Shown piece after piece: positions 10,611 through 19,186 of a DNA stretch of 64,000 nt; the stretch's first letter is position 1, and each line of letters starts with the position of its first letter. Below the pieces are notes generated by a model. The model was not told the DNA's origin and searched no databases. It was given only the letters and a program-made list of their open reading frames with translations. The DNA comes from Acidobacteriota bacterium (GTDB taxonomy: Bacteria; Acidobacteriota; Blastocatellia; RBC074). The stretch lies in NCBI GenBank assembly GCA_018268995.1, contig JAFDVL010000030.1:73356-137355 (forward strand), in the 5' to 3' direction. The translations under genes were made by a program, and so were the position numbers.

Positions 10611-12038
10611 TTAATCCACTCTCTCAGAACGGGGAACCGCGCAAGGCAATTCGACAAGCAGTTGGCTACCTTTGTTTTCGGTGCTTTCCACTGTGACCTG
10701 ACCGCCATGAGCCGTCACGATTGATTTCACGATGGCCAATCCCAATCCTGTCCCACCCAACTGCCGCGAACGCGCCTTGTCTACGCGATAGAATCGCTCA
10801 AACAGATGCGGAAGTGCGGCGGCTGGAATGCCTGTGCCGTTGTCTTCGACTCGCAGCACCGCACGATTATTTTCCAGTCCGACCATAACTTTTACGGTGC
10901 CGCCTTCCGGCGTGTACTTGATGGCGTTGTCCACCAGATTGACGATGACTTGTTTGATTCGGGCCTGATCGCCCTCAATGGTGACGTCGCTGTTGGCCTC
11001 GTATTTGAGCGCGATGTTGCGGTCTTCTGCCAACAACCGCATCTGTTCCACCGTCGTGCCAGTCAGTTCAGTGAGATCAAAGCGAATGCGTTCCATGTGC
11101 GCTTCGCCGGCATCAAGCCGTGAGATCGCCAACAGACTTTCCACGATGCGTGCGAGGCGTTCGGTTTCTTCCAGCGAACTGCCAATGGTGTCACGCACTT
11201 CAGCCGCAAGACGCGGACGCTGCGCCATCGCTTCCAGTTCACCACGTAGCACGGTCAACGGCGTGCGCAGTTCGTGCGAGGCGTCTGCGGTAAAGCGGCG
11301 GATATACTGGAACGACTCATCCAGCCGCTCAATCATTCGATTCAATGAGAGCGAGAGCCGCTCCACTTCATCACCGGAAGGTGTCACCGGAAGGCGCTCG
11401 CCCAAGTTGTGTGAGGTAATGCGTTCCGCGCCACTCGCAATTTCGTCCAGCGGGCGTAGTGCGCGCCGCATAATCCAGTAGCCGCCTGCTACTGCGACCG
11501 TAATCACTACTGGCAGTGCGATGGTCAGCGTCAACAATAATCCCCGTAGCACATTCTCGATGGAGTCATCAGATGCGCCGTTCTCAATCACGAATTGGCT
11601 ACCGTCGCGTGCCGTGTAGGGCAGACTGTAAATGAGTAATTCGCTGCCGCTTGGCAGGTGCTCTTCCCGCGTGCTCGCGCGCGATAGCGCCAGCGGCGCG
11701 GCAGAAACCTGCGTCGGATCAAAGCCTTGATTGAGGGGCGTACCCGAAAGATAAAGCACGCTGCCATCTGCGCGCGTCACCCGAATGAAATGATCGTTTT
11801 GCTCTGGCGAGTAATGTTCATTGATCTCATCTGCCACATATCTATCGCCACTCGTTTTCACATCCACCAGAAAATTCTCACCGATCTGTTGCGCCTGCCG
11901 CGCAAGTCCTTCGCTCAGGGATCGGTGCAGATAATGCGCCAGCCCGAACCACGTCGAGCCGCCAAAAAGCAACAGCAGCAGCGCCAGCAACCCGGCGTAC
12001 CACGCCGTCAGCCGGAAGCGGATGGAGCGCGTGTTCAT
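10611..12038 (-). CDS. Sensor histidine kinase with HAMP domain
   Basis: 475 residues. TM1 is at about 10-30, a periplasmic sensor region follows (30-165), then TM2 (LLLTLTIALPVVITVAVAGG), HAMP (about 190-245), the phospho-acceptor H-box FTADASHELRTPL with His near 257, and the ATPase domain with N-box DNAIKYTPEGG, VEDNGTGIP and GGTGLGLAIV. It autophosphorylates and passes phosphate to the response regulator encoded just upstream; their genes overlap by four bases (ATGA). The layout resembles CusS-type kinases that control efflux. Its position ahead of an RND system suggests it senses the exported compound or the resulting damage, which is inference. Confidence 0.93.
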   Translation of the reverse strand: MNTRSIRFRLTAWYAGLLALLLLLFGGSTWFGLAHYLHRSLSEGLARQAQQIGENFLVDVKTSGDRYVADEINEHYSPEQNDHFIRVTRADGSVLYLSGTPLNQGFDPTQVSAAPLALSRASTREEHLPSGSELLIYSLPYTARDGSQFVIENGASDDSIENVLRGLLLTLTIALPVVITVAVAGGYWIMRRALRPLDEIASGAERITSHNLGERLPVTPSGDEVERLSLSLNRMIERLDESFQYIRRFTADASHELRTPLTVLRGELEAMAQRPRLAAEVRDTIGSSLEETERLARIVESLLAISRLDAGEAHMERIRFDLTELTGTTVEQMRLLAEDRNIALKYEANSDVTIEGDQARIKQVIVNLVDNAIKYTPEGGTVKVMVGLENNRAVLRVEDNGTGIPAAALPHLFERFYRVDKARSRQLGGTGLGLAIVKSIVTAHGGQVTVESTENKGSQLLVELPCAVPRSERVD

Positions 12039-12727
12039 GTTTCTTCCTCGTCGCTGATCGCATACCCGACCCCGCGCACGGTGCGAATCAGCTTGTGCTC
12101 GTGCGCTTCATCCACCTTGTTGCGCAAGTGGCGCACATACACATCCACAATGTTTGTCGCCCCGTCGAAGCTCTGATCCCAGACATGCTCAATAATCATC
12201 GTGCGTGACAGCACCCGGTCTACGTTGAGCATCAGGTATTCGAGCAACGCATATTCTTTCACCGTCAATTCAATTCTTTGTCCCGCCCGTTTGACTTGTT
12301 GCGTGAGTCGGTCGAGTTCCAAATCGGCCACCTGTAACACGTTGACACGCCCGTATGTCTGATTGACAACACCACGTCGGAGCAACGCTTTGATGCGCAC
12401 GAGTAATTCCGCAAACGCGAAAGGTTTGGTTAGGTAATCATCTGCCCCCATCTCGAAATGCTGCACTTTGTCGCGGAGTTCATCGCGGGCCGTGAGAATC
12501 AGCACGGGAACCTGTTTATCCCGCCCACGGATTTGCCGCAGAACCTCTGTCCCGCTTTGCTCTGGTAGCATCAGATCAAGAATGATCAAGTCATACGAGT
12601 AGCTGGTAGCAAGCGCAAGGGCGCGACTGCCATCAGCGGCAACATCCACGGCAAATCGCTCTGCCTCTAATCCGCGTTGGATGAAGCGCGCGACTTTCTC
12701 TTCGTCCTCAACCAGTAACAGACGCAT
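12035..12727 (-). CDS. OmpR/PhoB-family response regulator
   Basis: 230 residues. The receiver domain (1-115) has the acidic pocket VEDEE, phospho-acceptor Asp51 in LIILDLMLPEQ, and the conserved Lys in YLTKPFAFAEL. The C-terminal winged helix (about 130-225) carries the typical ELTVKEYALLEYLM and IVDVYVRHLRNKVDE. It should bind DNA upstream of target genes after phosphorylation by the overlapping kinase. The start at 12727 is preceded by AAAGGAT. It is the first gene of a minus-strand run ending with the efflux adaptor, so the efflux genes are the obvious candidates for control. Confidence 0.95.
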   Translation of the reverse strand: MRLLLVEDEEKVARFIQRGLEAERFAVDVAADGSRALALATSYSYDLIILDLMLPEQSGTEVLRQIRGRDKQVPVLILTARDELRDKVQHFEMGADDYLTKPFAFAELLVRIKALLRRGVVNQTYGRVNVLQVADLELDRLTQQVKRAGQRIELTVKEYALLEYLMLNVDRVLSRTMIIEHVWDQSFDGATNIVDVYVRHLRNKVDEAHEHKLIRTVRGVGYAISDEEET

Positions 12728-13339
12728 GCTGTTTTATCCTTTCGCAAAAGCTATCACACGATCATTAAAGCTGTCTGAACGCTCAATGAAATTTTATTCA
12801 GAATAGGGAAAATCAAAACAACGCTGGCTTGATGGGTTTGAAGGGAAGCAAATACCTTGCACGAGTTTCGAAATTGCCTCTCCCCTACATCATAATATGC
12901 ACCGCGTAAAAGTTTTGCGACAGCGCCAGCGAAGGTTGGATTAGTCTGCTGCCCCGGTAAGTTCATCTTGCCCCACTCGCTTCCGAGCACCCTCACGGGA
13001 GAAACTGCTTGTTGGAACCCCAGCCCCATCATTTTTTCCTGTCTGTTTCGGCCCGCTGAGCAGATCACGTCTGGGCACCAGCAAAAACTCAATTAAGTCT
13101 TACATGCGTTTAGGCGCGAGGGGGGCTATGAGCCGATGAACGAGAAGAACTGCTTAAATCTCATTAGCAGATCAAGGCACTGAACGGGGCAACGATTGGT
13201 TCATCGTCCAGTGATTCTCCTGCCGCCCAAAATCTCTGCCTCACTGTTTCCGACCTGAAAAATTGGCTTGAAGAAGACGTAGGCATAGAATATGAATTGG
13301 TTTGTACCCCGTGCTTCCAGGCAAGCCAAGTGTTCCTAC
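12728..13339. other. Intergenic region before a divergent gene set
   Basis: About 600 bases separate the response regulator (minus) from the first plus-strand exported gene. I see no convincing gene in it. Apart from a degraded copy of the dispersed repeat at 12935-13112 I recognise nothing. It must contain the promoter of the response-regulator operon, but I could not identify a clear -35/-10 pair. Confidence 0.5.
12935..13112. repeat. Dispersed MITE-like repeat, degraded copy
   Basis: Aligns by eye with the better copy at 23007-23200. Shared blocks include TTCATCTTGCCCCACTCGCTTCC, matching TTCACCTTGCCGCTCTCGCTTCC in that copy, the right terminal motif TTTTTCCTGTCTGTTTCGGCCC and the outer AAGTCTTACATGCGTTTA. 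The left terminal motif is not recognisable here. Confidence 0.7.
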
Positions 13340-13379
13340 CACCGGGCTTGCGCGCGCCCGGTGAGCAAGTTGTTCAGTG
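13340..13379 (+). repeat. Stem-loop leader element, copy 1
   Basis: An 8-bp stem (CACCGGGC/GCCCGGTG, 13340-13363) runs straight into GAGCAAGTTGTTCAGTG, 26 bp before the start codon at 13406. The same arrangement precedes the starts at 14158 and 15684. Confidence 0.5.
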
Positions 13380-13405
13380 CTGCGCGCTATCGCGCTAACG
13401 TCCTG

Positions 13406-14062
13406 ATGAGAAAACTCTTCAACTCAATAATTTTCTTAACGGCGATATTAGATTTGTGCATAGTGGGTTTGGCGCAGCAAGATCACTTTGACAAGTATCA
13501 AAATCTTCAGAATACCTTGGGCGTTATTGTGCGGAGCAAGCACTACGGAGAACACGACTTCATCAAAATTTACAATGCCGATGGTAGCCTCTGGTACAAA
13601 TTTACTTTTTACGATGACGATAAGAATGGTCGTTTCCCCTATCAGAACGATAGCTTTAGGCCGTTTACGTTTCATCCCAGCTATTTCCTGTTGGCGCTCA
13701 AATGTGTCAGGAAAATAAAGGATCGCTATGAAGTGATCGTAAACGAAGAGACGGGCTTGAAAAAATATGTAAATGCCTCTGATCCGTCTTTATCGTTTGA
13801 AACCTGGGGGCAGCATATTCTGAAAGTATTTTCGGTTGATATAACCCGATCCAAATCTCCTTTGCTTAAAGGCAAGCAAGGGGCAAAAATAAAACTACCG
13901 AAAGACGCCTTCTTGCATCCGGTCAAGGTCGAAGGAGATTGGTTAATGGTGAAATGGGTGATTCGTGAAAGCACGCGCACGGAAAAGGAAAAATATGAAT
14001 ACGGGTGGGTGAAATGGCGAGATCAACAACGATTATTGATTGAACTTGCTTACATTGCCTGA
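13406..14062 (+). CDS. Exported protein of unknown function
   Basis: 218 residues. I chose the ATG at 13406 because a signal peptide starts there (MRKLFNSIIFLTAILDLCIV, cleavage near GLAQQ); the longer reading frame adds an unlikely basic N-terminus. The mature part is mixed alpha/beta, rich in aromatic and charged residues, including GSLWYKFTFYDDDKNGRFPY. The C-terminal third has an SH3-like run: KLPKDAFLHPVKVEGDWLMV followed by EYGWVKWRDQQRL. That C-terminal pattern resembles bacterial SH3 domains of envelope proteins. No family is recognised. It is the first of a plus-strand set of exported proteins. Confidence 0.65.
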   Translation: MRKLFNSIIFLTAILDLCIVGLAQQDHFDKYQNLQNTLGVIVRSKHYGEHDFIKIYNADGSLWYKFTFYDDDKNGRFPYQNDSFRPFTFHPSYFLLALKCVRKIKDRYEVIVNEETGLKKYVNASDPSLSFETWGQHILKVFSVDITRSKSPLLKGKQGAKIKLPKDAFLHPVKVEGDWLMVKWVIRESTRTEKEKYEYGWVKWRDQQRLLIELAYIA

Positions 14063-14083
14063 TGTCCCCCCAACCAATTATTG

Positions 14084-14129
14084 CACCGGAATGGCCCATT
14101 TTTCGACCCGGTGAACGAACTGTTCAGTG
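14084..14129 (+). repeat. Stem-loop leader element, copy 2
   Basis: CACCGG (14084-14089) can pair with CCGGTG (14108-14113). AACGAACTGTTCAGTG follows and contains the perfect palindrome TGAAC-N5-GTTCA. It lies 28 bp before the start at 14158. Confidence 0.5.
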
Positions 14130-14157
14130 GCTAAATTGTCACAAGTTACAAATGCCT

Positions 14158-14676
14158 ATGGCAAAAAAGATTTTCATACTCCTCTTTTTCCTGAGTGTTC
14201 TTGGCTATGTGTCCAACGGACAATTCCCGAAGCGGCAGCTTGCGATTTATGTGATTCCCAAACCACAAAAAACGATTTTCAAGGCAGGCGAACCGATTCT
14301 TATCGATGTAGAAATCAAGAACCAGCTAAAACATGAAATACGGCTGACGGCGTTTGCTTTTTCGCCTAACGAATGGAATGGCGAGACAGGGCATATTGAA
14401 TTACCCGATATTTATCGCTTGCCAGAAATCGTACAAATTTGGGTAGCCAGACCCGGTGGCGGAAAAAACTTCCCCCGTGGCATTGCCGCACCCGGTTGGC
14501 ATTCTATTCCGGCCAAATCATCAAAAGTCTCAACGATAGATGTCAGTAAATGGCAGGTGGTCGGGGGCTGGACGCCAGGAAAATATCAACTTTTAGTTCG
14601 AGTCAATAAGATAGACGTTGATCGTTACAGTTGGGTTAACGTAACCAGTGACCCCATAACATTTGAAATACAGTGA
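14158..14676 (+). CDS. Exported Ig-fold-like protein of unknown function
   Basis: 172 residues from the ATG at 14158 (another Met lies two codons upstream). The signal peptide is MAKKIFILLFFLSVLGYVSN. The mature part has the look of a single beta-sandwich: PKPQKTIFKAGEPILIDVEI, KHEIRLTAFAFSPNEW and GKYQLLVRVNKIDVDRYSWV. The motif 'FKAGEPILIDVEIKN' is typical of proteins with an Ig-like domain that shapes the periplasmic or surface face of a complex. No enzyme motif is visible. It is 95 bp after the preceding gene on the same strand, with a leader stem-loop between. Confidence 0.65.
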   Translation: MAKKIFILLFFLSVLGYVSNGQFPKRQLAIYVIPKPQKTIFKAGEPILIDVEIKNQLKHEIRLTAFAFSPNEWNGETGHIELPDIYRLPEIVQIWVARPGGGKNFPRGIAAPGWHSIPAKSSKVSTIDVSKWQVVGGWTPGKYQLLVRVNKIDVDRYSWVNVTSDPITFEIQ

Positions 14677-14810
14677 CAACAAAATCCACTGAACATTTAT
14701 CGCACTGGAATGCCCTAGCCCAAATGAGTTGGGCGGATAACGCGAAGCAACTCAAAGACGCAGGGAATAACTGCTGTCTTCAGATTTCACTGCATAGGAG
14801 CGCACCCATA

Positions 14811-15548
14811 ATGAGCAAATATTTACTGGCGATGCGAGTAATGGCTACGCTGTTGCTTGTCTGTTTCAGTTTGGTTTTATTCCCCAAGCGAGGAATCTCA
14901 CAAAAGATAGATAACGCAAAGGTGGATAAAGCGGCGGAGCGATCCAGCCTCGCCGCCGAAATTCTTACCTACACGAGCAAACTGAAGGGTGACACTATTC
15001 CGAGAGACTTGCTCACGAACGCCAAAGCAATCGGAGTATTTCCTGACTTTCGGAGCATCAGTATCGTGATGCCGAAATCACGCATCAGCTATGGTGTTAT
15101 CTCTCGTCGCCTGCCCAACGGTTGGAGTCCGCCTGTTTATTACGGCTTTGGCTTTCGCGAGCAGCCGAATCTCAAGGCGCAAGGCAACAAGAACCCAGAT
15201 ATGATTGTCCTTTTTATGACGGATAAATCCATTGAGGCATTGCTCAAAGGGCGCATTCCGCTGATGAAAGACATGCTTGGTGTGGCTGGCCCGGTAGGAA
15301 CCGCTTCGCAACGAAACAATGAAGCCAATGTGTTCACCTACACAATTATTGACGGCAAAGTGAACGGCTTGGCGGTAGACGCGAACGATGAGGGTGGTAT
15401 CCTTAATCCAGATAACAACATCAATGAAGCAATTTATGGAATGAAAGCGCAGGATGTATTAGCCGGCAAAGGTGCGATAACTCCATTGGTTTTAGCGGCA
15501 GTTACGGCCTATCCCAATGCCCTCTCAAATCTGCAAAAAGAAAAATGA
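14811..15548 (+). CDS. Exported SYLF (Ysc84-type) lipid-binding domain protein
   Basis: 245 residues from ATG 14811, which has AGGAG upstream and begins a signal peptide (MSKYLLAMRVMATLLLVCFS, followed by LVLFPKRGISQ). The SYLF signature follows: LLTNAKAIGVFPDFRSISIV, a Gly- and aromatic-rich middle, DMIVLFMTDKSIEALLKGRI, VAGPVGTASQRNN, and VDANDEGGILNPDNNINEAI. The family binds lipids and, in bacteria, is usually exported or lipid-anchored; its cellular job is not known. A GTG at 14673 would extend the frame but would add a segment before the signal peptide, so I reject it. Confidence 0.8.
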   Translation: MSKYLLAMRVMATLLLVCFSLVLFPKRGISQKIDNAKVDKAAERSSLAAEILTYTSKLKGDTIPRDLLTNAKAIGVFPDFRSISIVMPKSRISYGVISRRLPNGWSPPVYYGFGFREQPNLKAQGNKNPDMIVLFMTDKSIEALLKGRIPLMKDMLGVAGPVGTASQRNNEANVFTYTIIDGKVNGLAVDANDEGGILNPDNNINEAIYGMKAQDVLAGKGAITPLVLAAVTAYPNALSNLQKEK

Positions 15549-15601
15549 AATGTCGGCCAAAAGCCAGCCGAACATTTATGCCACGTGAGCGCACGGCGTA
15601 G

Positions 15602-15654
15602 CATCGGGTTTCTTTGATGTTGACACACATGCCCGGTGACCGAATTGTTCGACA
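15602..15654 (+). repeat. Stem-loop leader element, copy 3
   Basis: CATCGGG (15602-15608) can pair with CCCGGTG (15632-15638, one G-U). ACCGAATTGTTCGACA follows, related to the tails of copies 1 and 2. It ends 29 bp before the start at 15684. Confidence 0.4.
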
Positions 15655-15683
15655 GATTTTTCGCAACGCTGTAAAAGAGCCAA

Positions 15684-16652
15684 ATGATGAAAAAGACTTT
15701 TTTCTTAACCTGTTTGTTGATTCATTTGTCGGGCCTGATTTGTGCTCAAGTACGCGCTCCCCAATTGATACTGCAAGGCCATACCAGCGATGTTATGTCG
15801 TTGGTGTTTTCATCCGATGGGAAAACACTGGTATCCGGTTCTCAGGATAAAACGGTCATCGTCTGGGACGTACAAACAGGGAAGATCAAACAACATTTCA
15901 AGAGACATAAAGGCTGGGTTTGGTTCCTGGCACTCTCGCAGGATGCCACTACGGTTGCAAGTGGTTGCTATGATACCAGCGACGTTTTTGTTTGGGGCGC
16001 GCGAACGGGAGAACCAAAGCACCAACTCAAACTGAAAGTAAGCTCGCTGGCCTTCTCGCCAGATGCCGCGTACCTCATTGGAGCAGATGGCTCCTCACTC
16101 TCTCGCTGGGACATGCAAACGTGGAAACGCGACAAGCTTCCCGCTGCTCATACAGACTCTATTTATTGCATCGCTATGGCAAGGGGTGAGAATTTGATGG
16201 TCAGCAGTGATATGAGCGGTGGCACAATTCTGTGGGATACGAAAAGTTGGCAGCCGCTGCAAAAAACCAAATTGAAAAATTGGGTGAAAGCCTTGGCCTT
16301 TTTCCCTAACCATAAAAAAATTGTGATTGGGAGCGCCATCATGGACAGTGGCAGTCAAATTGGTGGGGAGATCAATGTTTGGGATTTGTCTCAGCCATCA
16401 TTGAGCACGCTACTGCGATCAGCAGGCGTTGTGTGGGCCGTCGCCGTATCAGCCAATGGAAAGCTGATTGCCGGTGCAGGTCGAGATGGCAAAATAAGAA
16501 TCTGGGACGCACAAACGGAGAAATTAAAGGCGACCTTTGTCGGCGATGGGAAGCTTGTTTCCAGAATTGCTTTTTCACCGGATAGCACTTTTTTGGCAAG
16601 CTGCGGTGGTGAGGGAACAATTAAGCTGTGGGGAATCGCTGATCTTTACTGA
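15684..16652 (+). CDS. Exported WD40-repeat beta-propeller
   Basis: 322 residues: signal peptide (MMKKTFFLTCLLIHLSGLIC) then about seven WD40 blades. Clear repeats are LQGHTSDVMSLVFSSDGKTL...TVIVWDVQTG, KRHKGWVWFLALSQDATTV...VFVWGARTG, AHTDSIYCIAMARG...TILWDTKS, AVAVSANGKLIAGAGRDGKI and IAFSPDSTFLASCGGEGTIK. It should form a closed propeller used as a protein-binding scaffold outside the cytoplasm. No catalytic domain is fused to it. It shares strand and leader type with the preceding exported genes. Confidence 0.88.
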   Translation: MMKKTFFLTCLLIHLSGLICAQVRAPQLILQGHTSDVMSLVFSSDGKTLVSGSQDKTVIVWDVQTGKIKQHFKRHKGWVWFLALSQDATTVASGCYDTSDVFVWGARTGEPKHQLKLKVSSLAFSPDAAYLIGADGSSLSRWDMQTWKRDKLPAAHTDSIYCIAMARGENLMVSSDMSGGTILWDTKSWQPLQKTKLKNWVKALAFFPNHKKIVIGSAIMDSGSQIGGEINVWDLSQPSLSTLLRSAGVVWAVAVSANGKLIAGAGRDGKIRIWDAQTEKLKATFVGDGKLVSRIAFSPDSTFLASCGGEGTIKLWGIADLY

Positions 16653-16862
16653 TAAGGTCGTTTGTGCCGACGTCTGTCAAAGAACCACTTCCCAAAAGCT
16701 ACTGTTTCTCAAGCAGCAGTTCATCTTGGTTTTCATTCTTGCTCCAAAGATGAGTGTTTACAGTAAACAACCATTAGACCGGATCGCCCGCCATCAGCGG
16801 TCTGTTTGGGCACACGCCCAGTAAACGGGTTGCTAGGTCATAAGAAGTAACCACATAACGTC

Positions 16863-17777
16863 ATGCGATACAAAAAAGGTATTTCCTTGCTTCTTCCCTT
16901 ATCCTTCGCCGCACTCTGTACACCACTCGTCAAGTCAGCGCGACAGGCGCAACCCCCTACCAATGCGTCTCCCCGTTCAGCGTTCGATAGCTTGCAAGCC
17001 GGAGATGAACGCGAGATCGGCGGCATCAAAATGCGCTGGTGTCCGCCGGGCAAGTTTATGATGGACAGTCCGCCCAATGAACTCGAACGGCGTCCGGGCG
17101 AAAATCAAGTTGAAGTGACGTTGACCAAAGGATTTTGGATGGCCAGGTTTGAGGCGACGCAGGGCGATTGGCGGCGTGTGATGGGCGCGTTGCCGGGGCC
17201 ACTCACGGCGGAACTGCCTGCGGGCGATGATTATCCCGTAGGCAATGTCAATTTCGCCGAGGCGGAAGCGTTTTGTCAGAAACTCACTGTACTTGCCCGC
17301 CAATCCAATGCGCTTCCGCCTGATTGGGAATTCCGTTTGCCCACAGAAGCGCAATGGGAATATGCCTGCCGCGCGGGGACGACGACGGCGACTTCGTTTG
17401 GCAATCAACTGAGCAGCAAGCAAGCGAATTTCAGAGGCAAGCCTTATAACGGAGCCGAACCGGGGCCTTCGCTCAAGATGGCTGCCAAAGTGGGCAGCTA
17501 TCCGCCCAATCCCTGGGGCTTGTACGATATGCACGGCAATATCTATGAATGGTGCCGTGATTGGTATCACAACCGCTTACCCGGTGGCACTGATCCTGAC
17601 TTGCACGACGCGAAGGCGACGGCGACCAGGAGCGGGAACGGCGATATTTCACGTTCGCGTCGGGGTGGCTGCTGGGCCGATGAAGGCTGGCCGTTGCGTT
17701 CGGCCTTTCGACTGCGATTTGAACCAGAGCGGCGGTATGATCACATCGGTTTTCGCGTTGTTGCGGTAAGGTTGTAA
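16863..17777 (+). CDS. Exported SUMF1/FGE-fold protein
   Basis: 304 residues. A signal peptide (about 1-25) precedes a formylglycine-generating-enzyme/SUMF1 domain: MRWCPPGKFMMDSPPNELER, KGFWMARFEATQGDWRRVMG, YPVGNVNFAEAEAFCQKL, FRLPTEAQWEYACRAGTTTA, NPWGLYDMHGNIYEWCRDWY, SRRGGCWADEGWPLRSAFR and HIGFRVVAVRL. These are the family's hallmark blocks. I do not see the paired active-site Cys motif of true sulfatase-modifying enzymes, so it is more likely a SUMF-fold protein of unknown activity. Confidence 0.88.
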   Translation: MRYKKGISLLLPLSFAALCTPLVKSARQAQPPTNASPRSAFDSLQAGDEREIGGIKMRWCPPGKFMMDSPPNELERRPGENQVEVTLTKGFWMARFEATQGDWRRVMGALPGPLTAELPAGDDYPVGNVNFAEAEAFCQKLTVLARQSNALPPDWEFRLPTEAQWEYACRAGTTTATSFGNQLSSKQANFRGKPYNGAEPGPSLKMAAKVGSYPPNPWGLYDMHGNIYEWCRDWYHNRLPGGTDPDLHDAKATATRSGNGDISRSRRGGCWADEGWPLRSAFRLRFEPERRYDHIGFRVVAVRL

Positions 17778-17873
17778 CCGGAAAAACAATTGCCACGACA
17801 CCATAAAATAGCTTTGCCTGGCAACTTACCGACCGACGACGAGATTAAAATTCTGAGAAGGAAGAAGACGGAA

Positions 17874-18557
17874 ATGAAATGGTTCGTTTCGCTCCTGCTG
17901 CTATTCGGCGTTGGTCTTTCAACGAAGGCTATGAAGCCACAGGTCTGTCTCTCCTATGAACCTGCAACAGTAACCTTGAAGGGGAAAATATCTCGGAAAA
18001 CTTTCGCCGGGCCACCGAATTACGAAAGCGTAAAGAAAGGCGATACACCGGAACCCTATTGGATACTCCATCTGATCAAACCGATCTGCATGGACGCCAA
18101 TGAAAAGATCATCGGTGGAGAGAAGCGGGAAAAGAAGGTTTCCAGCCTGCAACTCATTTTATCTGGCGAGCAGTATGCTCAGTATAAGGGTTTACTGGGT
18201 AAGCGTGTCGAGGTAAGCGGAAAGCTGATGCACGCACATACAGGACACCACCACACAAAGGTTCTACTGACGGTGAAAGCAATAAAAGGTGTCCGAGAGT
18301 CCGTGAAAAATAAGCGGCGTGTGTCTGCGCAAGAAGCTTTCCGATTTACTAGCAGCGAATTTGGCGATCCCTCGTCATTCCCCCATAATGCCGCAGCCCG
18401 TTACGCCTGCGAGATGGGATCAAAAGCTGCCGTGAAAAGTTTGCACGAAGAGGAGAATGCGCGTGGGAAAAAGCCGTCTGGAAGCGTTCAGCGATGGCGT
18501 CATAGCCATCATCATTACCATTATGGTTTTAGAGTTGAAGGTTCCGCACGGGGATGA
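17874..18557 (+). CDS. Exported DUF4431-like protein with aberrant C-terminus
   Basis: 227 residues from ATG 17874 (AAGGAAG upstream), which starts the signal peptide MKWFVSLLLLFGVGLSTKAM. Then comes a DUF4431-type domain: CLSYEPATVTLKGKISRKTF, PPNYESVKKGDTPEPYWILH, and an end block with VSGKLMHAHTGHHHTKVLLT. After about residue 145 the sequence looks unlike the family and is low in hydrophobics. The last 100 bases overlap the next gene in another frame. A frameshift or read-through past an original stop is the likely cause. Function is unknown. Confidence 0.6.
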   Translation: MKWFVSLLLLFGVGLSTKAMKPQVCLSYEPATVTLKGKISRKTFAGPPNYESVKKGDTPEPYWILHLIKPICMDANEKIIGGEKREKKVSSLQLILSGEQYAQYKGLLGKRVEVSGKLMHAHTGHHHTKVLLTVKAIKGVRESVKNKRRVSAQEAFRFTSSEFGDPSSFPHNAAARYACEMGSKAAVKSLHEEENARGKKPSGSVQRWRHSHHHYHYGFRVEGSARG

Positions 18558-19038
18558 TCTCGCCGCGCTCCGTCCTTTGCTGCCGGTCTTTCTTAGCTAT
18601 GTGCTCAGTTTCGTGTACGTTGGTATTTACTGGAACAATCATCACCATTTGCTGCACGCTGTGCGCCAGGTGAATGGGCCAACGATGTGGGCGAATCTCC
18701 ATTTGTTGTTTTGGCTCTCTTTGATTCCTTTTGTCACGGGCTGGATGGGCCAGAATCATTTTCATCGGATTCCCGTGATTTGTTATGGCCTGGTGCTGCT
18801 CATGGCTGGCGTTGCCTACTCAATCCTCACGCGCATTCTGTTGCGGCATCACGGGAAGGACTCGGTTTTGCACAAAGCCATCGGCAGCGATTTCAAAGGC
18901 AACCTCTCGCTCGTAGCGTACTTGGTCGCCATGCCGTTAGCTTTCGTTCATCCGTGGATTTCAATGGGGATATATTTTGCGGTGGCGGCACTGTGGTTCA
19001 TTCCTGACCGCCGCATAGAATCGCACCTGAAGGAATAA
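18457..19038 (+). CDS. TMEM175-family potassium channel (DUF1211)
   Basis: 193 residues with about six transmembrane helices. The N-terminus holds the family's FSDGV signature (RLEAFSDGVIAIIITIMVLE), the pore-lining motif of bacterial TMEM175 potassium channels. Further helices include LLPVFLSYVLSFVYVGIYW, LLFWLSLIPFVTGWM and VICYGLVLLMAGVAYSIL. AGAGGAG lies directly before the ATG at 18457. It overlaps the tail of the DUF4431-like frame by 101 bases, which is unusually long. It should conduct K+ across the cytoplasmic membrane. Confidence 0.88.
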   Translation: MRVGKSRLEAFSDGVIAIIITIMVLELKVPHGDDLAALRPLLPVFLSYVLSFVYVGIYWNNHHHLLHAVRQVNGPTMWANLHLLFWLSLIPFVTGWMGQNHFHRIPVICYGLVLLMAGVAYSILTRILLRHHGKDSVLHKAIGSDFKGNLSLVAYLVAMPLAFVHPWISMGIYFAVAALWFIPDRRIESHLKE

Positions 19039-19186
19039 GGTATTTGTCCAACTAAAGACAGTTGTCTTGGGAGCTTTCTTCAGTGACTTGTTATCCGATC
19101 AGCCGAAGACCTTTTTACGAGCCATAGCGTCGCGGCCACGAGCATAGTAAGACAAACTGCTTTGGCTGGTCACTGCTGCTGGAAGC

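Noticed and set aside
13292..18557. Integron cassette array
   Set aside because: The run of small plus-strand genes with stem-loops between them suggested attC sites, but the stems lack paired RYYYAAC/GTTRRRY core sites and there is no integrase.
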